Below are positions 1-6,215 of a stretch of DNA of 14,707 bases, piece by piece (the stretch's first letter is position 1; each line of letters starts with the position of its first letter). The stretch comes from JACVRX01 sp035697245 (GTDB lineage Bacteria > Actinomycetota > Actinomycetes > Jiangellales > Jiangellaceae): contig DASSDH010000052.1 of NCBI GenBank assembly GCA_035697245.1, positions 1 through 14,707 on the forward strand, read 5' to 3'. Under the pieces are notes generated by a model that worked only from the letters and a program-made list of their open reading frames with translations, searched no databases and was not told where the DNA came from. Made by a program: the position numbers and the translations under genes.

Positions 1-648
1 CGGGATTCGGCGGCGGATCACTGCGACCTCGCGGTCGAAGTCCGGGTGGTCGAGCCAGTGGTAGAGACAGCGACGCTTGAGTGCGTCGTGGACCTCCCGG
101 GTGCGGTTGCTGGTGACGACGACCACCGGCGGCCGCTCGGCCCGGATGGTCCCGATCTCCGGGACGGTCACGGTGAACTCGCTCAACACCTCGAGAAGAA
201 ACGCCTCGAACTCGTCGTCGGCGCGGTCGACCTCGTCGACGAGAAGCACCGCCGGGGTGTCCTCAGTGCTGCTCTCGACCGCCTGCAGCAGCGGGCGGGC
301 GAGCAGGAATCGGCGATCATAAAGTTCCTGCTCAAGCTGGTCGGCATCGGTGATACCGGCCGCCTCCGCCGCGCGCAAGTGCAGCAGCTGCCGGGGGAAA
401 TCCCAGTCGTAGAGCGCCTGCGCAGCGTCGAGTCCTTCGTAGCACTGCAGGCGGATCAGCGGTGTCTGCAGCGCTTCGGCCAGTGCCTGGGCCAGCGCCG
501 TCTTACCAACACCGGCCTCGCCTTCGACGAAAAGCGGGCGGGCCATCCGCAACGCCAGGAACGCCGCGGTGGCCACGCCGTCGTCGGCCAAGTAGTCGAC
601 CGCATCCAGCCGCTGCACGAGTTCGGCAGGCGACCGCGGGAGATCCAC
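1..648 (-). CDS. MoxR-family AAA+ ATPase (CoxD-like), 3' end outside window
   Basis: I translated the minus strand by hand and found 216 codons open to the window edge. Seen: Walker A GEAGVGKT at about residues 43-50, Walker B AVLLVDEVD at about 133-141, and a sensor-1 segment VVVTSN at about 176-181 followed by DALKRRCLYHWLDHP, which is typical of the MoxR/CoxD branch of AAA+ proteins. Members of this family are cytoplasmic ATPase chaperones, usually encoded just before a von Willebrand factor A (CoxE-like) protein that they work with; that partner would lie beyond position 1. The start is GTG at 648, because an in-frame TAG at 660-658 leaves no other upstream start. The ribosome binding site is weak (GAGGA about 14 nt away). 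The gene follows hisG by 58 nt on the same strand. The client or substrate cannot be told from the sequence. The family call is secure; the CoxD-like sub-assignment is an inference. Confidence 0.9.
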   Translation of the reverse strand, partial: MDLPRSPAELVQRLDAVDYLADDGVATAAFLALRMARPLFVEGEAGVGKTALAQALAEALQTPLIRLQCYEGLDAAQALYDWDFPRQLLHLRAAEAAGITDADQLEQELYDRRFLLARPLLQAVESSTEDTPAVLLVDEVDRADDEFEAFLLEVLSEFTVTVPEIGTIRAERPPVVVVTSNRTREVHDALKRRCLYHWLDHPDFDREVAVIRRRIP

Positions 649-706
649 GGACCTACGCTACGTCCTCGATGCTGGTGGCATTGGCCCATGGCATTCGATT
701 CGACGG

Positions 707-1558
707 CTAGAGGCGACAGGCCAGGATGTCCGTCACGAAGATCGCGCGGGCGCCGATGTCCCACAATGCGTCCATGACCCGCTGGGCGTCGGCGCGAGGG
801 ACCATGGCGCGGACGGCCACCCAGCCTTCGCGATGCAGCGGCGATACGGTGGGCGACTCGATACCGGGGGTGACGGCACAGGCCTCGTCCACCCGTTCGG
901 CACGGATGTCGTAGTCCATCATCACGTAGCGACGTGCGACCAGGACACCCTGCAAGCGGCGAACGAGCTGCTGGACGGCTGGCGTGGACCCGACTGCAGA
1001 CCGGGTGATCAGCACCGCTTCCGATGTCATGATCGGCTCGCCGACCAGCTCGAGCCCGGCCTGGCGCAGGGTGGTGCCGGTAGAAACGACGTCGGCCACC
1101 ACGTCGGCAACTCCGAGCTGGACCGCGGTTTCGACGGCGCCATCGAGGCGAACGACCTGGGCGTCGATGCCGGCGTCGGCAAGGTACTTCGACAGCAGCC
1201 CGGGATATGAGGTGGCGACGCGCAGGCCGGAGAAGTCTCTGACTGCCGCGGCAGAGCCCTTGGGCGCCGCGAACCGGAAGGTCGAGTATCCAAAGTCCAG
1301 CGGGAGCAGTTCCTCGGCCGGTGAGCCGGAGTCCAGCAACAGGTCGCGACCGGTGATGCCCACCTCGACCGTGCCGGAGCCGACGTAGACAGCGATGTCC
1401 CGCGGCCGCAGGAAGAAGAACTCCGCATTGTTGTCCGGGTCGGCGAGGACGAGCTCACGGCCGTCGGACCGCTGCCGGTAACCCGCCTCGTGCAGCATCG
1501 TCGCGGCCGGCTCGGCCAGCAGCCCCTTGTTGGGTACCGCGATCCGTAACGGCGTCAT
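707..1558 (-). CDS. hisG: ATP phosphoribosyltransferase, long form (HisG)
   Basis: HisG catalyses the first committed step of histidine synthesis, joining PRPP and ATP to give phosphoribosyl-ATP in the cytoplasm. The 283-residue protein begins MTPLRIAVPNKGLL, the usual HisG N-terminus, with GITGRD at about 67-72 and the PRPP-binding region GVADVVADVVSTGTTL at about 149-164. The C-terminal part from about 212 (MMDYDIR, GIESPTVSPL, WVAVRAMVP, ending near VTDILACRL) is the ACT-like regulatory domain of the long form, which in the family binds histidine for feedback inhibition and needs no HisZ. The start is ATG at 1558, because AGGAGAG lies just upstream and overlaps the hisE stop region; the same frame stays open further upstream but that part is hisE in another frame. 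It follows hisE after 7 nt, so the two are surely co-transcribed. Length matches mycobacterial HisG. Confidence 0.97.
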   Translation of the reverse strand: MTPLRIAVPNKGLLAEPAATMLHEAGYRQRSDGRELVLADPDNNAEFFFLRPRDIAVYVGSGTVEVGITGRDLLLDSGSPAEELLPLDFGYSTFRFAAPKGSAAAVRDFSGLRVATSYPGLLSKYLADAGIDAQVVRLDGAVETAVQLGVADVVADVVSTGTTLRQAGLELVGEPIMTSEAVLITRSAVGSTPAVQQLVRRLQGVLVARRYVMMDYDIRAERVDEACAVTPGIESPTVSPLHREGWVAVRAMVPRADAQRVMDALWDIGARAIFVTDILACRL

Positions 1559-1565
1559 CGCTCTC

Positions 1566-1829
1566 CTAGAGGCGCTCGTAGACGTCGTCAAGCGTGACGC
1601 CGGACGCGAGCATGAGCACCTGGACGTGGTACAGGAGCTGAGCGATCTCGTCCGCAGCGCGCGCGGCGTCCTCGTGCTCGGCAGCCATCCACGCCTCGGC
1701 CGCTTCCTCGACAACCTTCTTGCCGACGTGGTGCACGCCGCGTCCGACGGCATCCACGGTCCCTGAGCCGTCGGCGCCCGCAGCCACCTTCGCAGACAGC
1801 TCGGCCCAGAGTCCGTCGAAGCTCTTCAC
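1566..1829 (-). CDS. hisE: Phosphoribosyl-ATP pyrophosphatase (HisE)
   Basis: HisE hydrolyses phosphoribosyl-ATP to phosphoribosyl-AMP and pyrophosphate, the second histidine step, acting on the HisG product. The 87-residue protein is the usual length for a stand-alone HisE of the all-alpha NTP pyrophosphatase (MazG-like) superfamily. Seen: VGKKVVEEAAEAWMAA at about 35-50 and the second acidic helix DEIAQLLYHVQVLM at about 60-73, which carry the glutamate and aspartate residues that bind Mg2+ in the family, and the typical ending LDDVYERL. I chose GTG at 1829 (VKSFDGLW) because family members begin at this point; the frame is open much further upstream but overlaps ribH. A modest AGG lies 9 nt before this GTG. 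The gene sits 37 nt after ribH and 7 nt before hisG, placing two histidine genes at the tail of the riboflavin cluster. Confidence 0.95.
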   Translation of the reverse strand: MKSFDGLWAELSAKVAAGADGSGTVDAVGRGVHHVGKKVVEEAAEAWMAAEHEDAARAADEIAQLLYHVQVLMLASGVTLDDVYERL

Positions 1830-1866
1830 GAACTTCAGCCTATGGCGAGGAACAACCGGTACCCCT

Positions 1867-2343
1867 TCAGGCGTAACTTGCGCGCAGTACCAGCACCGTG
1901 GCCAGCGCCGCCTGAGCAGCGTCGAATCCCTTGTCCTCGCTGGAGCCAGGCAGTCCCGCTCGGTCGCGGGCCTGAGCTTCGTCGTCGCAGGTGAGCACCC
2001 CGAAGCCAATGGGGACACCGGAGTCGACGCTGACCCTGACCAGGCCTTCGCTCGCCGCACGACAGACGTACTCGAAATGCGGAGTCTCACCGCGGATGAC
2101 CACCCCGAGGGCGACCAGGGCGTCGTAGCGCGCGCGGGCAAGGCGGGCACAGGCGACGGGTAGCTCGAACGAGCCTGGCACCCGCAGCACCAGCGGATCA
2201 TCTACGCGGGCCTGTTCGAGCGCTCGCAGGGCGCCGTCCACCAGTCCCGCCATGACCTCCTCGTGCCACCGCGCGGCCACGACACCGACGCGAAGTTCGT
2301 CGGCGCCGATGAGGTCCATGGTCGGTGCGCCGCCGCGGTTCAT
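1867..2343 (-). CDS. ribH: 6,7-dimethyl-8-ribityllumazine synthase (RibH)
   Basis: RibH condenses 3,4-dihydroxy-2-butanone 4-phosphate (made by RibBA) with the ribitylaminopyrimidine from RibD to form the lumazine that RibE turns into riboflavin. The 158-residue protein has the family motifs: RWHEEV at about 25-30, PGSFELP at 56-62, GVVIRGETPHFEYV at 80-93 with the catalytic-type His at about 89, and GVLT followed by QARDRAG near 115-130. Members assemble into pentamers or 60-mer capsids. The ATG at 2343 overlaps the ribBA stop as ATGA, with GGAGG 10 nt and AAGG 6 nt upstream, so translational coupling is likely. An inner ATG at 2319 (MDLIGADELRV) has no good ribosome binding site. It is transcribed downstream of the FMN riboswitch along with ribD, ribE and ribBA. 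Confidence 0.97.
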   Translation of the reverse strand: MNRGGAPTMDLIGADELRVGVVAARWHEEVMAGLVDGALRALEQARVDDPLVLRVPGSFELPVACARLARARYDALVALGVVIRGETPHFEYVCRAASEGLVRVSVDSGVPIGFGVLTCDDEAQARDRAGLPGSSEDKGFDAAQAALATVLVLRASYA

Positions 2344-3578
2344 GTGAACCTTGCCTCCATGTCGTCTCCCAGATGTGGCAGCGCATGACCCATCCGGTCC
2401 CGTTTGGTTCGCAGGTAGCGGATGTTCTCGGGGTGCGGGCGCACGGGCATCGGCACCCGCTCCACGACGTGCAGCCCGTAGCCGGTCAGGCCGGCGAGCT
2501 TGGTCGGGTTGTTGGTCATCAGCCGCATCGACTTGACACCGAGATCGGCCAGGATCTGCGCTCCGGTCCCGTAGTCGCGCGCGTCCGCGGGCAGCCCGAG
2601 GTCCAGATTGGCGTCGACGGTGTCACGGCCGCCGTCCTGCAGCTCGTAAGCCCGTAGCTTGTGCGCGAGACCGATGCCGCGGCCTTCATGCCCGCGCATG
2701 TACAGCACCACTCCCCTGCCCTCGTTCGCCACCGCCGTCATGGCGGCCCGCAGTTGAGGCCCACAGTCGCAGCGCAGCGATCCGAAGGTGTCACCGGTCA
2801 GGCATTCGGAATGCACCCGCACCAGGACCGGATCGCCTTCGGTGAGATTGCCCAGAACCAGCGCGACATGCTCCGCGCCGGTCACGACGTCGCGGTAAGC
2901 ATGCACCTGGAAGGTCGCCTCCGCCGTAGGCAACCGGGTCACCGCGATACGGCGGACATGGCTCTCGTATCGCCGCCGGTACTGGATCAGGTCCGCGATG
3001 GAGATCATCGCCAGGCCGTGCTCGTCGGCGAACGCGCGCAACGCCGGACCTCGCATCATGGAGCCGTCGTCGTTGACGATCTCGCACAGAACCCCGGCCG
3101 GGCTTTGCCCAGCGAGCCGGGCCAGGTCGACCGCGGCCTCGGTGTGACCGGCCCGAGCGAGGACACCGCCGTCGCGATAGCGCAGCGGCAAGATGTGGCC
3201 GGGCTGCACTAACTCGTACGGTTCGGTCGCCGAATCGGCGAGCACCCGGGCGGTGTGCGCGCGATCAGCTGCCGAGATGCCGGTGGTGACGCCGTCGCGC
3301 GCGTCGACGGAGATGGTATACGCGGTGCGCATCCGCTCCCGGTTGTGCGGCGTCATCAACGGGATGTGCAGCCGATCCAGGGTCTCGCCCTCGAGCGCCA
3401 CGCAGACGAACCCACTCGTCCACCGGATCATGAATCCCATCAGCTCGGGTGTCGCTTTGCCGGCCGCGAAGATCAGGTCTCCTTCGTTCTCACGGTCCTC
3501 GTCGTCCACGACGACCACGGCTCGGCCTGCAGCGGTGTCCGCAATGGCCCGCTCCACGGGATCCAACGAGATCGTCAT
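2340..3578 (-). CDS. ribBA: Bifunctional DHBP synthase / GTP cyclohydrolase II (RibBA)
   Basis: This fused enzyme supplies both precursors of riboflavin: the N-terminal half makes 3,4-dihydroxy-2-butanone 4-phosphate from ribulose-5-phosphate and the C-terminal half opens GTP. DHBP synthase domain, about 1-200: DDEDRENEGD at 25-34 (acidic metal-binding loop), GVTTGISAADR at 96-106 and GHTEA at 144-148. GTP cyclohydrolase II domain, about 205-400: zinc ligands Cys259, Cys270 and Cys272 in VHSECLTGDTFGSLRCDCG, the GHEGRGIGL loop at 296-304, and RDYGTGAQIL at 334-343. Both sets of key residues are present, so both halves look active. At 412 residues it has the normal length. The ATG at 3578 overlaps the ribE stop by one base (TGATG), and its own stop overlaps the ribH start (ATGA). 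The nearby rpe gene makes or consumes its ribulose-5-phosphate substrate. Confidence 0.97.
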   Translation of the reverse strand: MTISLDPVERAIADTAAGRAVVVVDDEDRENEGDLIFAAGKATPELMGFMIRWTSGFVCVALEGETLDRLHIPLMTPHNRERMRTAYTISVDARDGVTTGISAADRAHTARVLADSATEPYELVQPGHILPLRYRDGGVLARAGHTEAAVDLARLAGQSPAGVLCEIVNDDGSMMRGPALRAFADEHGLAMISIADLIQYRRRYESHVRRIAVTRLPTAEATFQVHAYRDVVTGAEHVALVLGNLTEGDPVLVRVHSECLTGDTFGSLRCDCGPQLRAAMTAVANEGRGVVLYMRGHEGRGIGLAHKLRAYELQDGGRDTVDANLDLGLPADARDYGTGAQILADLGVKSMRLMTNNPTKLAGLTGYGLHVVERVPMPVRPHPENIRYLRTKRDRMGHALPHLGDDMEARFT

Positions 3579-4177
3579 CAGGTAATCACCCGCTTACTCG
3601 TCAGTCGCTCGACGTATTTGGCGATCACGTCGACTTCGACATTGACCGGTTCGCCCACACTGTGCCGACCGAGCGTGGTCAGTGCCAGTGTGGTCGGAAT
3701 CAGGCTCACCTCGAACCACCCGTCCGCAACGGCGGACACCGTGAGCGACACGCCGTCAATCGCGATGGAACCCTTCTCGACCACGTATCGGGACAATCCT
3801 TCGGGCAGCGAGATCCGCATGATCTCCCATCCGTCACCCATCCGTCGGTCGATCACCGTTCCTACGCCGTCCACGTGCCCCTGGACGATGTGCCCGCCGA
3901 GCCGGTCGGACGCCCGTACGGCGCGTTCGAGGTTGACACGCGTGCCGACGGTCAGTTCGCCGAGCGACGAACGGCATAACGTCTCGCGCATCACATCGGC
4001 GGTGAAGACGCCCGTCGCGAGGTCGACCACTGTCAGGCAGACGCCGTTGACAGCCATCGACGCTCCGGTTACCGCGTCGGCCGTGACGCCGGGCGCTCGC
4101 ACCGTGAGCCGGGCCGAGTCGACCCGATGGTCGAGGGCTACTACCTCGCCCAGTTCCTCGACGATTCCGGTGAACAT
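3578..4177 (-). CDS. ribE: Riboflavin synthase alpha chain (RibE)
   Basis: Riboflavin synthase dismutates two molecules of 6,7-dimethyl-8-ribityllumazine into riboflavin and the pyrimidine precursor, the last step of the pathway. The 199-residue protein shows the internal duplication of the family: an N-terminal barrel starting MFTGIVEELG with NGVCLTV at 44-50, and a second barrel starting about residue 95 with GGHIVQGHVDG at 94-104 and IDGVSLTV at 140-147. The family acts as a trimer. I chose ATG at 4177 because the MFTGIVEELG start is nearly invariant; AAAGGGG lies close upstream and the ribD stop is separated by a single base. The frame stays open upstream within ribD, which is a shadow. 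The stop overlaps the ribBA start by one base. Some genomes name this gene ribC. Confidence 0.97.
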   Translation of the reverse strand: MFTGIVEELGEVVALDHRVDSARLTVRAPGVTADAVTGASMAVNGVCLTVVDLATGVFTADVMRETLCRSSLGELTVGTRVNLERAVRASDRLGGHIVQGHVDGVGTVIDRRMGDGWEIMRISLPEGLSRYVVEKGSIAIDGVSLTVSAVADGWFEVSLIPTTLALTTLGRHSVGEPVNVEVDVIAKYVERLTSKRVIT

Positions 4178-4178
4178 G

Positions 4179-5204
4179 TCACCCCTTTCTTGGTCGGGCG
4201 GTGATTCGCAGGTCGGAGCCGACCTGGGCCACGTCGATGAGGTCGAACTGGACCGCGGCGGCGACGGTCGTGACACCCAGATCGCCGACCGCCGCTGGTC
4301 CGGCTCCGAGCAGAGCCGGAGCGAGGTACGCGACAACTCGGTCGACGAGCCCGGCACGCAGGAATGCCGCCGCCAGCGTCGGTCCGCCTTCGAGCCAGAC
4401 ACGGTGCCGACCGTGGCCGAAGAGCACCGCCAGGGCAGGGCCCGGATCCCGGGTTCTCAGGCGAAGCGAGTCAGCCGCGTCATCGCAAGCCGCGGCATCG
4501 GCAGGAATCGGGCGCATCCCCATCACTGCGCGTAGCGGTTGGAACCGTCGATGCAATGGGGTGCGTGCGCTGTCGCGGACGGTCAGGCGAGGATCGTCGG
4601 TGAGAACCGTTCCGGTTCCGACCAGGATGACGTCGCATTCGGCCCGGAGGCGGTGTACGTCGGCGCGTGCTTCCGGCGAGGTGATCCACTGGCTGGTGCC
4701 GTCGGCAGCGGCACTGCGGCCGTCGAGCGTCGCCGCGAACTTCCATGTAACGAATGGGCGTCCGTTGTCGATGGCGAACGTCCACTCCGGATTGACGTCC
4801 CGGGCCTCGTCGACCAGCACGCTGCCTTGGACGTCGAGGCCTGCCATTCGAAGTTCTTCAGCGCCACCTCGAGCCGCTGGATTCGCGTCGGGCTGTGCGT
4901 AGACGACACGGACGATGCCGGCTTCACGTAGTGCCGCGGCACACGGTCCGGTCCGATTGTGGTGGTTGCACGGCTCGAGGGTGACAACTGCGGTGCAGCC
5001 ACGGGCGGATTCGCCGGCCGCCCGCAGCGCCTCGACCTCGGCGTGGGGGTTACCCGCGCCCCGGTGGAAGCCTTCTGCGACCACGGCGCCATGGCGATCC
5101 AGCAGGACGCATCCCACTCGCGGGTTCGGCCCGAGCGGAACGCCGGGCGTGCGGGCGAGGTCGAGCGCACGGCGCATCGCCGCGACCTCCGCGAAACTGG
5201 CCAT
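4179..5204 (-). CDS. ribD: Bifunctional pyrimidine deaminase/reductase (RibD)
   Basis: RibD deaminates the GTP-derived pyrimidine phosphate with its N-terminal domain and reduces the ribosyl side chain with its C-terminal domain, using NADPH. Deaminase domain, about 1-145: GPNPRVGCVL at 25-34, HAE at 54-56 (zinc-binding His54 and catalytic-type Glu56) and PCNHHNRTGPC at 78-88 giving zinc ligands Cys79 and Cys88. Reductase domain, about 148-341: WKFAATLDGRSA at 154-165, SQWITS at 171-176, GTGTVLTDDP at 196-205 and LEGGPTLAAAF at 271-281. Length, 341, is usual for actinobacterial RibD. The ATG at 5204 has a strong GAGGAGG site 6 nt upstream; the longer open frame to 5300 would run into the leader RNA. 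It is the first gene behind the FMN riboswitch and its start codon lies in a predicted hairpin. Confidence 0.97.
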   Translation of the reverse strand: MASFAEVAAMRRALDLARTPGVPLGPNPRVGCVLLDRHGAVVAEGFHRGAGNPHAEVEALRAAGESARGCTAVVTLEPCNHHNRTGPCAAALREAGIVRVVYAQPDANPAARGGAEELRMAGLDVQGSVLVDEARDVNPEWTFAIDNGRPFVTWKFAATLDGRSAAADGTSQWITSPEARADVHRLRAECDVILVGTGTVLTDDPRLTVRDSARTPLHRRFQPLRAVMGMRPIPADAAACDDAADSLRLRTRDPGPALAVLFGHGRHRVWLEGGPTLAAAFLRAGLVDRVVAYLAPALLGAGPAAVGDLGVTTVAAAVQFDLIDVAQVGSDLRITARPRKG

Positions 5205-5242
5205 CCCGGTCCTCCTCGCCCGTCCAGGCGAACTCCGGGATG
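5202..5242 (-). promoter_or_regulatory. Start-codon-sequestering hairpin of ribD
   Basis: In the mRNA, CATCCCGG (5242-5235) is perfectly complementary to CCGGGATG (5209-5202), which contains the ribD ATG. The eight base pairs enclose a 25-nt loop that holds the GAGGAGG ribosome binding site. If formed, this helix would hide the start codon, a plausible OFF structure of a translation-controlling riboswitch. The complementarity is seen directly; the regulatory role is inferred. Confidence 0.55.
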
Positions 5243-5274
5243 CGGCGGCACACCGCTCAGACGACGAGCAGCTT

Positions 5275-5304
5275 CCCGGCGCATCGATACGCCGGGACAC
5301 CGGC
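5275..5304 (-). promoter_or_regulatory. Alternative hairpins in the ribD leader (expression platform)
   Basis: Just after the riboswitch aptamer, CCCGGCG (5296-5290) pairs perfectly with CGCCGGG (5281-5275) around an 8-nt loop. The same CCGGC core (5295-5291) can instead pair with GCCGG (5304-5300) around a 4-nt loop, which would free CGCCGGG to pair with the CATCCCGG that otherwise covers the ribD start. No run of T follows either stem, so a classical intrinsic terminator is not supported. The pairings are seen; the switching role is inferred. Confidence 0.45.
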
Positions 5305-5308
5305 CGTC

Positions 5309-5450
5309 CGCGCGCTTCCTCCCATCCGGACTGTCACCGTCGGTCCCGGAGTTCCACCGGGTCCACCGCCCAACACCCCTGTTGAGGGGCGACGACCGGG
5401 TCGCGGACTGTCACCGCCGGTTCGGAGTTTCACCGACCCCGGAGCACGCG
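5309..5450 (-). ncRNA. FMN riboswitch (RFN element)
   Basis: The leader of ribD carries all the conserved blocks of the RFN element in order: GGTGAAACTCCGAACCGGCGG, wait-free P2/P3 region at about 5436-5405 with TCGG/CCGA and GCGG/CCGC stems, a variable CCCCT-AGGGG arm (about 5388-5375), CCCGGTGGAACTCCGGG (about 5363-5346), then GACGGTGACAGTC (about 5342-5329) and the hallmark GGATGGGAGGAAG (about 5327-5315). The closing helix P1 forms between CGCGTGC (5450-5444) and GCGCGCG (5315-5309), seven pairs including one G-U. In this family FMN binding lowers expression of downstream riboflavin genes. The element starts 36 nt after the rpe stop and ends 104 nt before the ribD ATG, so it should control ribD, ribE, ribBA, ribH and probably hisE and hisG behind them. 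Confidence 0.96.
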
Positions 5451-5464
5451 TCGTACTTCTGTGA

Positions 5465-5470
5465 AGTCTA
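5465..5470 (-). promoter_or_regulatory. Possible -10 element for the riboflavin operon
   Basis: TAGACT fits the TAnnnT pattern of actinobacterial housekeeping promoters. It lies between the rpe stop and the riboswitch, and would place a transcription start near 5460-5457, about 8-10 nt before the riboswitch P1 helix. No convincing TTGACA-like -35 is seen at the usual spacing, so this is tentative; read-through from rpe is the alternative. Confidence 0.3.
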
Positions 5471-5486
5471 GCCGTTGTGGCCGCAT

Positions 5487-6155
5487 TCAGCCGGTCTCAC
5501 TGCGGGCTTCGGCGAGGGCGCGCAGGTTGCCGATGGCCCCAGCGGGGTCGTCGGCACCGAACACGGCGCTGCCGGCGACGAAGACGTCAGCGCCTGCATC
5601 AGCGCAGCGTTCGATCGTCTCCGCGGACACTCCGCCGTCGACCTGAAGCCAGACTTCCAGACCAGAGCGAGACACCAGCTCACGTGCCTGCCGGATCTTG
5701 GGGAGGCACATCTCGAGGAACGCCTGCCCCCCGAAGCCGGGCTCGACGGTCATGATGAGAAGCAGGTCGATCTCGGCGAGCATGTCCTCGACCGCGTCCA
5801 CGGGCGTCGCCGGCTTGAGCGCCACCCCGGCGCGCGCCCCGATGCGGCGCAGCTCACGGGCCAACCGGACCGGCGCTCCCGCCGCCTCGATGTGGAAGGT
5901 GACGCCATCCGCGCCTGCCTCGGCGTACGGCGGTGCCCACCGGTCCGGGTTCTCGATCATCAGGTGGCAGTCGAGCGGCAGCTCGATGCGGGCCAGCAAA
6001 GCCTCGACGACGGGCAGGCCGATCGTCAGGTTGGGCACGAAATGGTTGTCCATGACGTCGACATGCACCCAGTCGGCACTGACTGCCCGGGCGATCTCCG
6101 ACTGGAGGTTGGCGTAGTCGGCCGAGAGGACACTCGGCGCGATCAGCGGGCCCAC
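5487..6155 (-). CDS. rpe: Ribulose-phosphate 3-epimerase (Rpe)
   Basis: Rpe interconverts ribulose-5-phosphate and xylulose-5-phosphate in the pentose phosphate pathway; it is a cytoplasmic TIM-barrel metalloenzyme. The 222-residue protein has the full set of family motifs: IAPSVLSADYANL at 5-17, HVDVMDNHFVPNLT at 31-44, HLMIENP at 64-70, MTVEPGFGGQ at 135-144 and VDGGV at 172-176. Expected metal ligands His31, Asp33, His64 and Asp173 are present, with Asp33 and Asp173 as the acid-base pair. The start is GTG at 6155, right before the usual GPLIAPS sequence; there is no clear ribosome binding site and the next Met is inside the conserved core, so no better start exists. It lies 60 nt after rsmB and just ahead of the FMN riboswitch. 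Its product ribulose-5-phosphate is the substrate of RibBA downstream. Confidence 0.96.
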   Translation of the reverse strand: MGPLIAPSVLSADYANLQSEIARAVSADWVHVDVMDNHFVPNLTIGLPVVEALLARIELPLDCHLMIENPDRWAPPYAEAGADGVTFHIEAAGAPVRLARELRRIGARAGVALKPATPVDAVEDMLAEIDLLLIMTVEPGFGGQAFLEMCLPKIRQARELVSRSGLEVWLQVDGGVSAETIERCADAGADVFVAGSAVFGADDPAGAIGNLRALAEARSETG

Positions 6156-6215
6156 GCCAGCGCAGGCTAACGGATCTGATGAGCGAATCCGACGACTCCA
6201 GCCCGTGATCGTCTG

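Noticed and set aside
676..695. Direct repeat TGGCATT (676-682 and 689-695) between hisG and the MoxR gene
   Set aside because: Seven bases repeated twice is within chance expectation and no known operator pattern fits.
46..777. 243-codon plus-strand open frame
   Set aside because: It is antisense to the MoxR ATPase, whose minus-strand translation has clear Walker and sensor motifs; the plus-strand product matches nothing recognisable.
3255..4535. 426-codon plus-strand open frame across ribBA, ribE and ribD
   Set aside because: It lies antisense to three well-identified genes and its Ser/Thr/Arg-rich product is typical of a shadow frame in GC-rich DNA.
5275..5296. Intrinsic terminator between the riboswitch and ribD
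   Set aside because: The stem is strong but is followed by AAGCTGCTCG with no T-run, so termination cannot be claimed from sequence; it is listed as an alternative hairpin instead.
6156..6215. Promoter or terminator in the 60-nt rsmB-rpe gap
   Set aside because: Only 4-bp complementarities and no credible -10/-35 pair are present.
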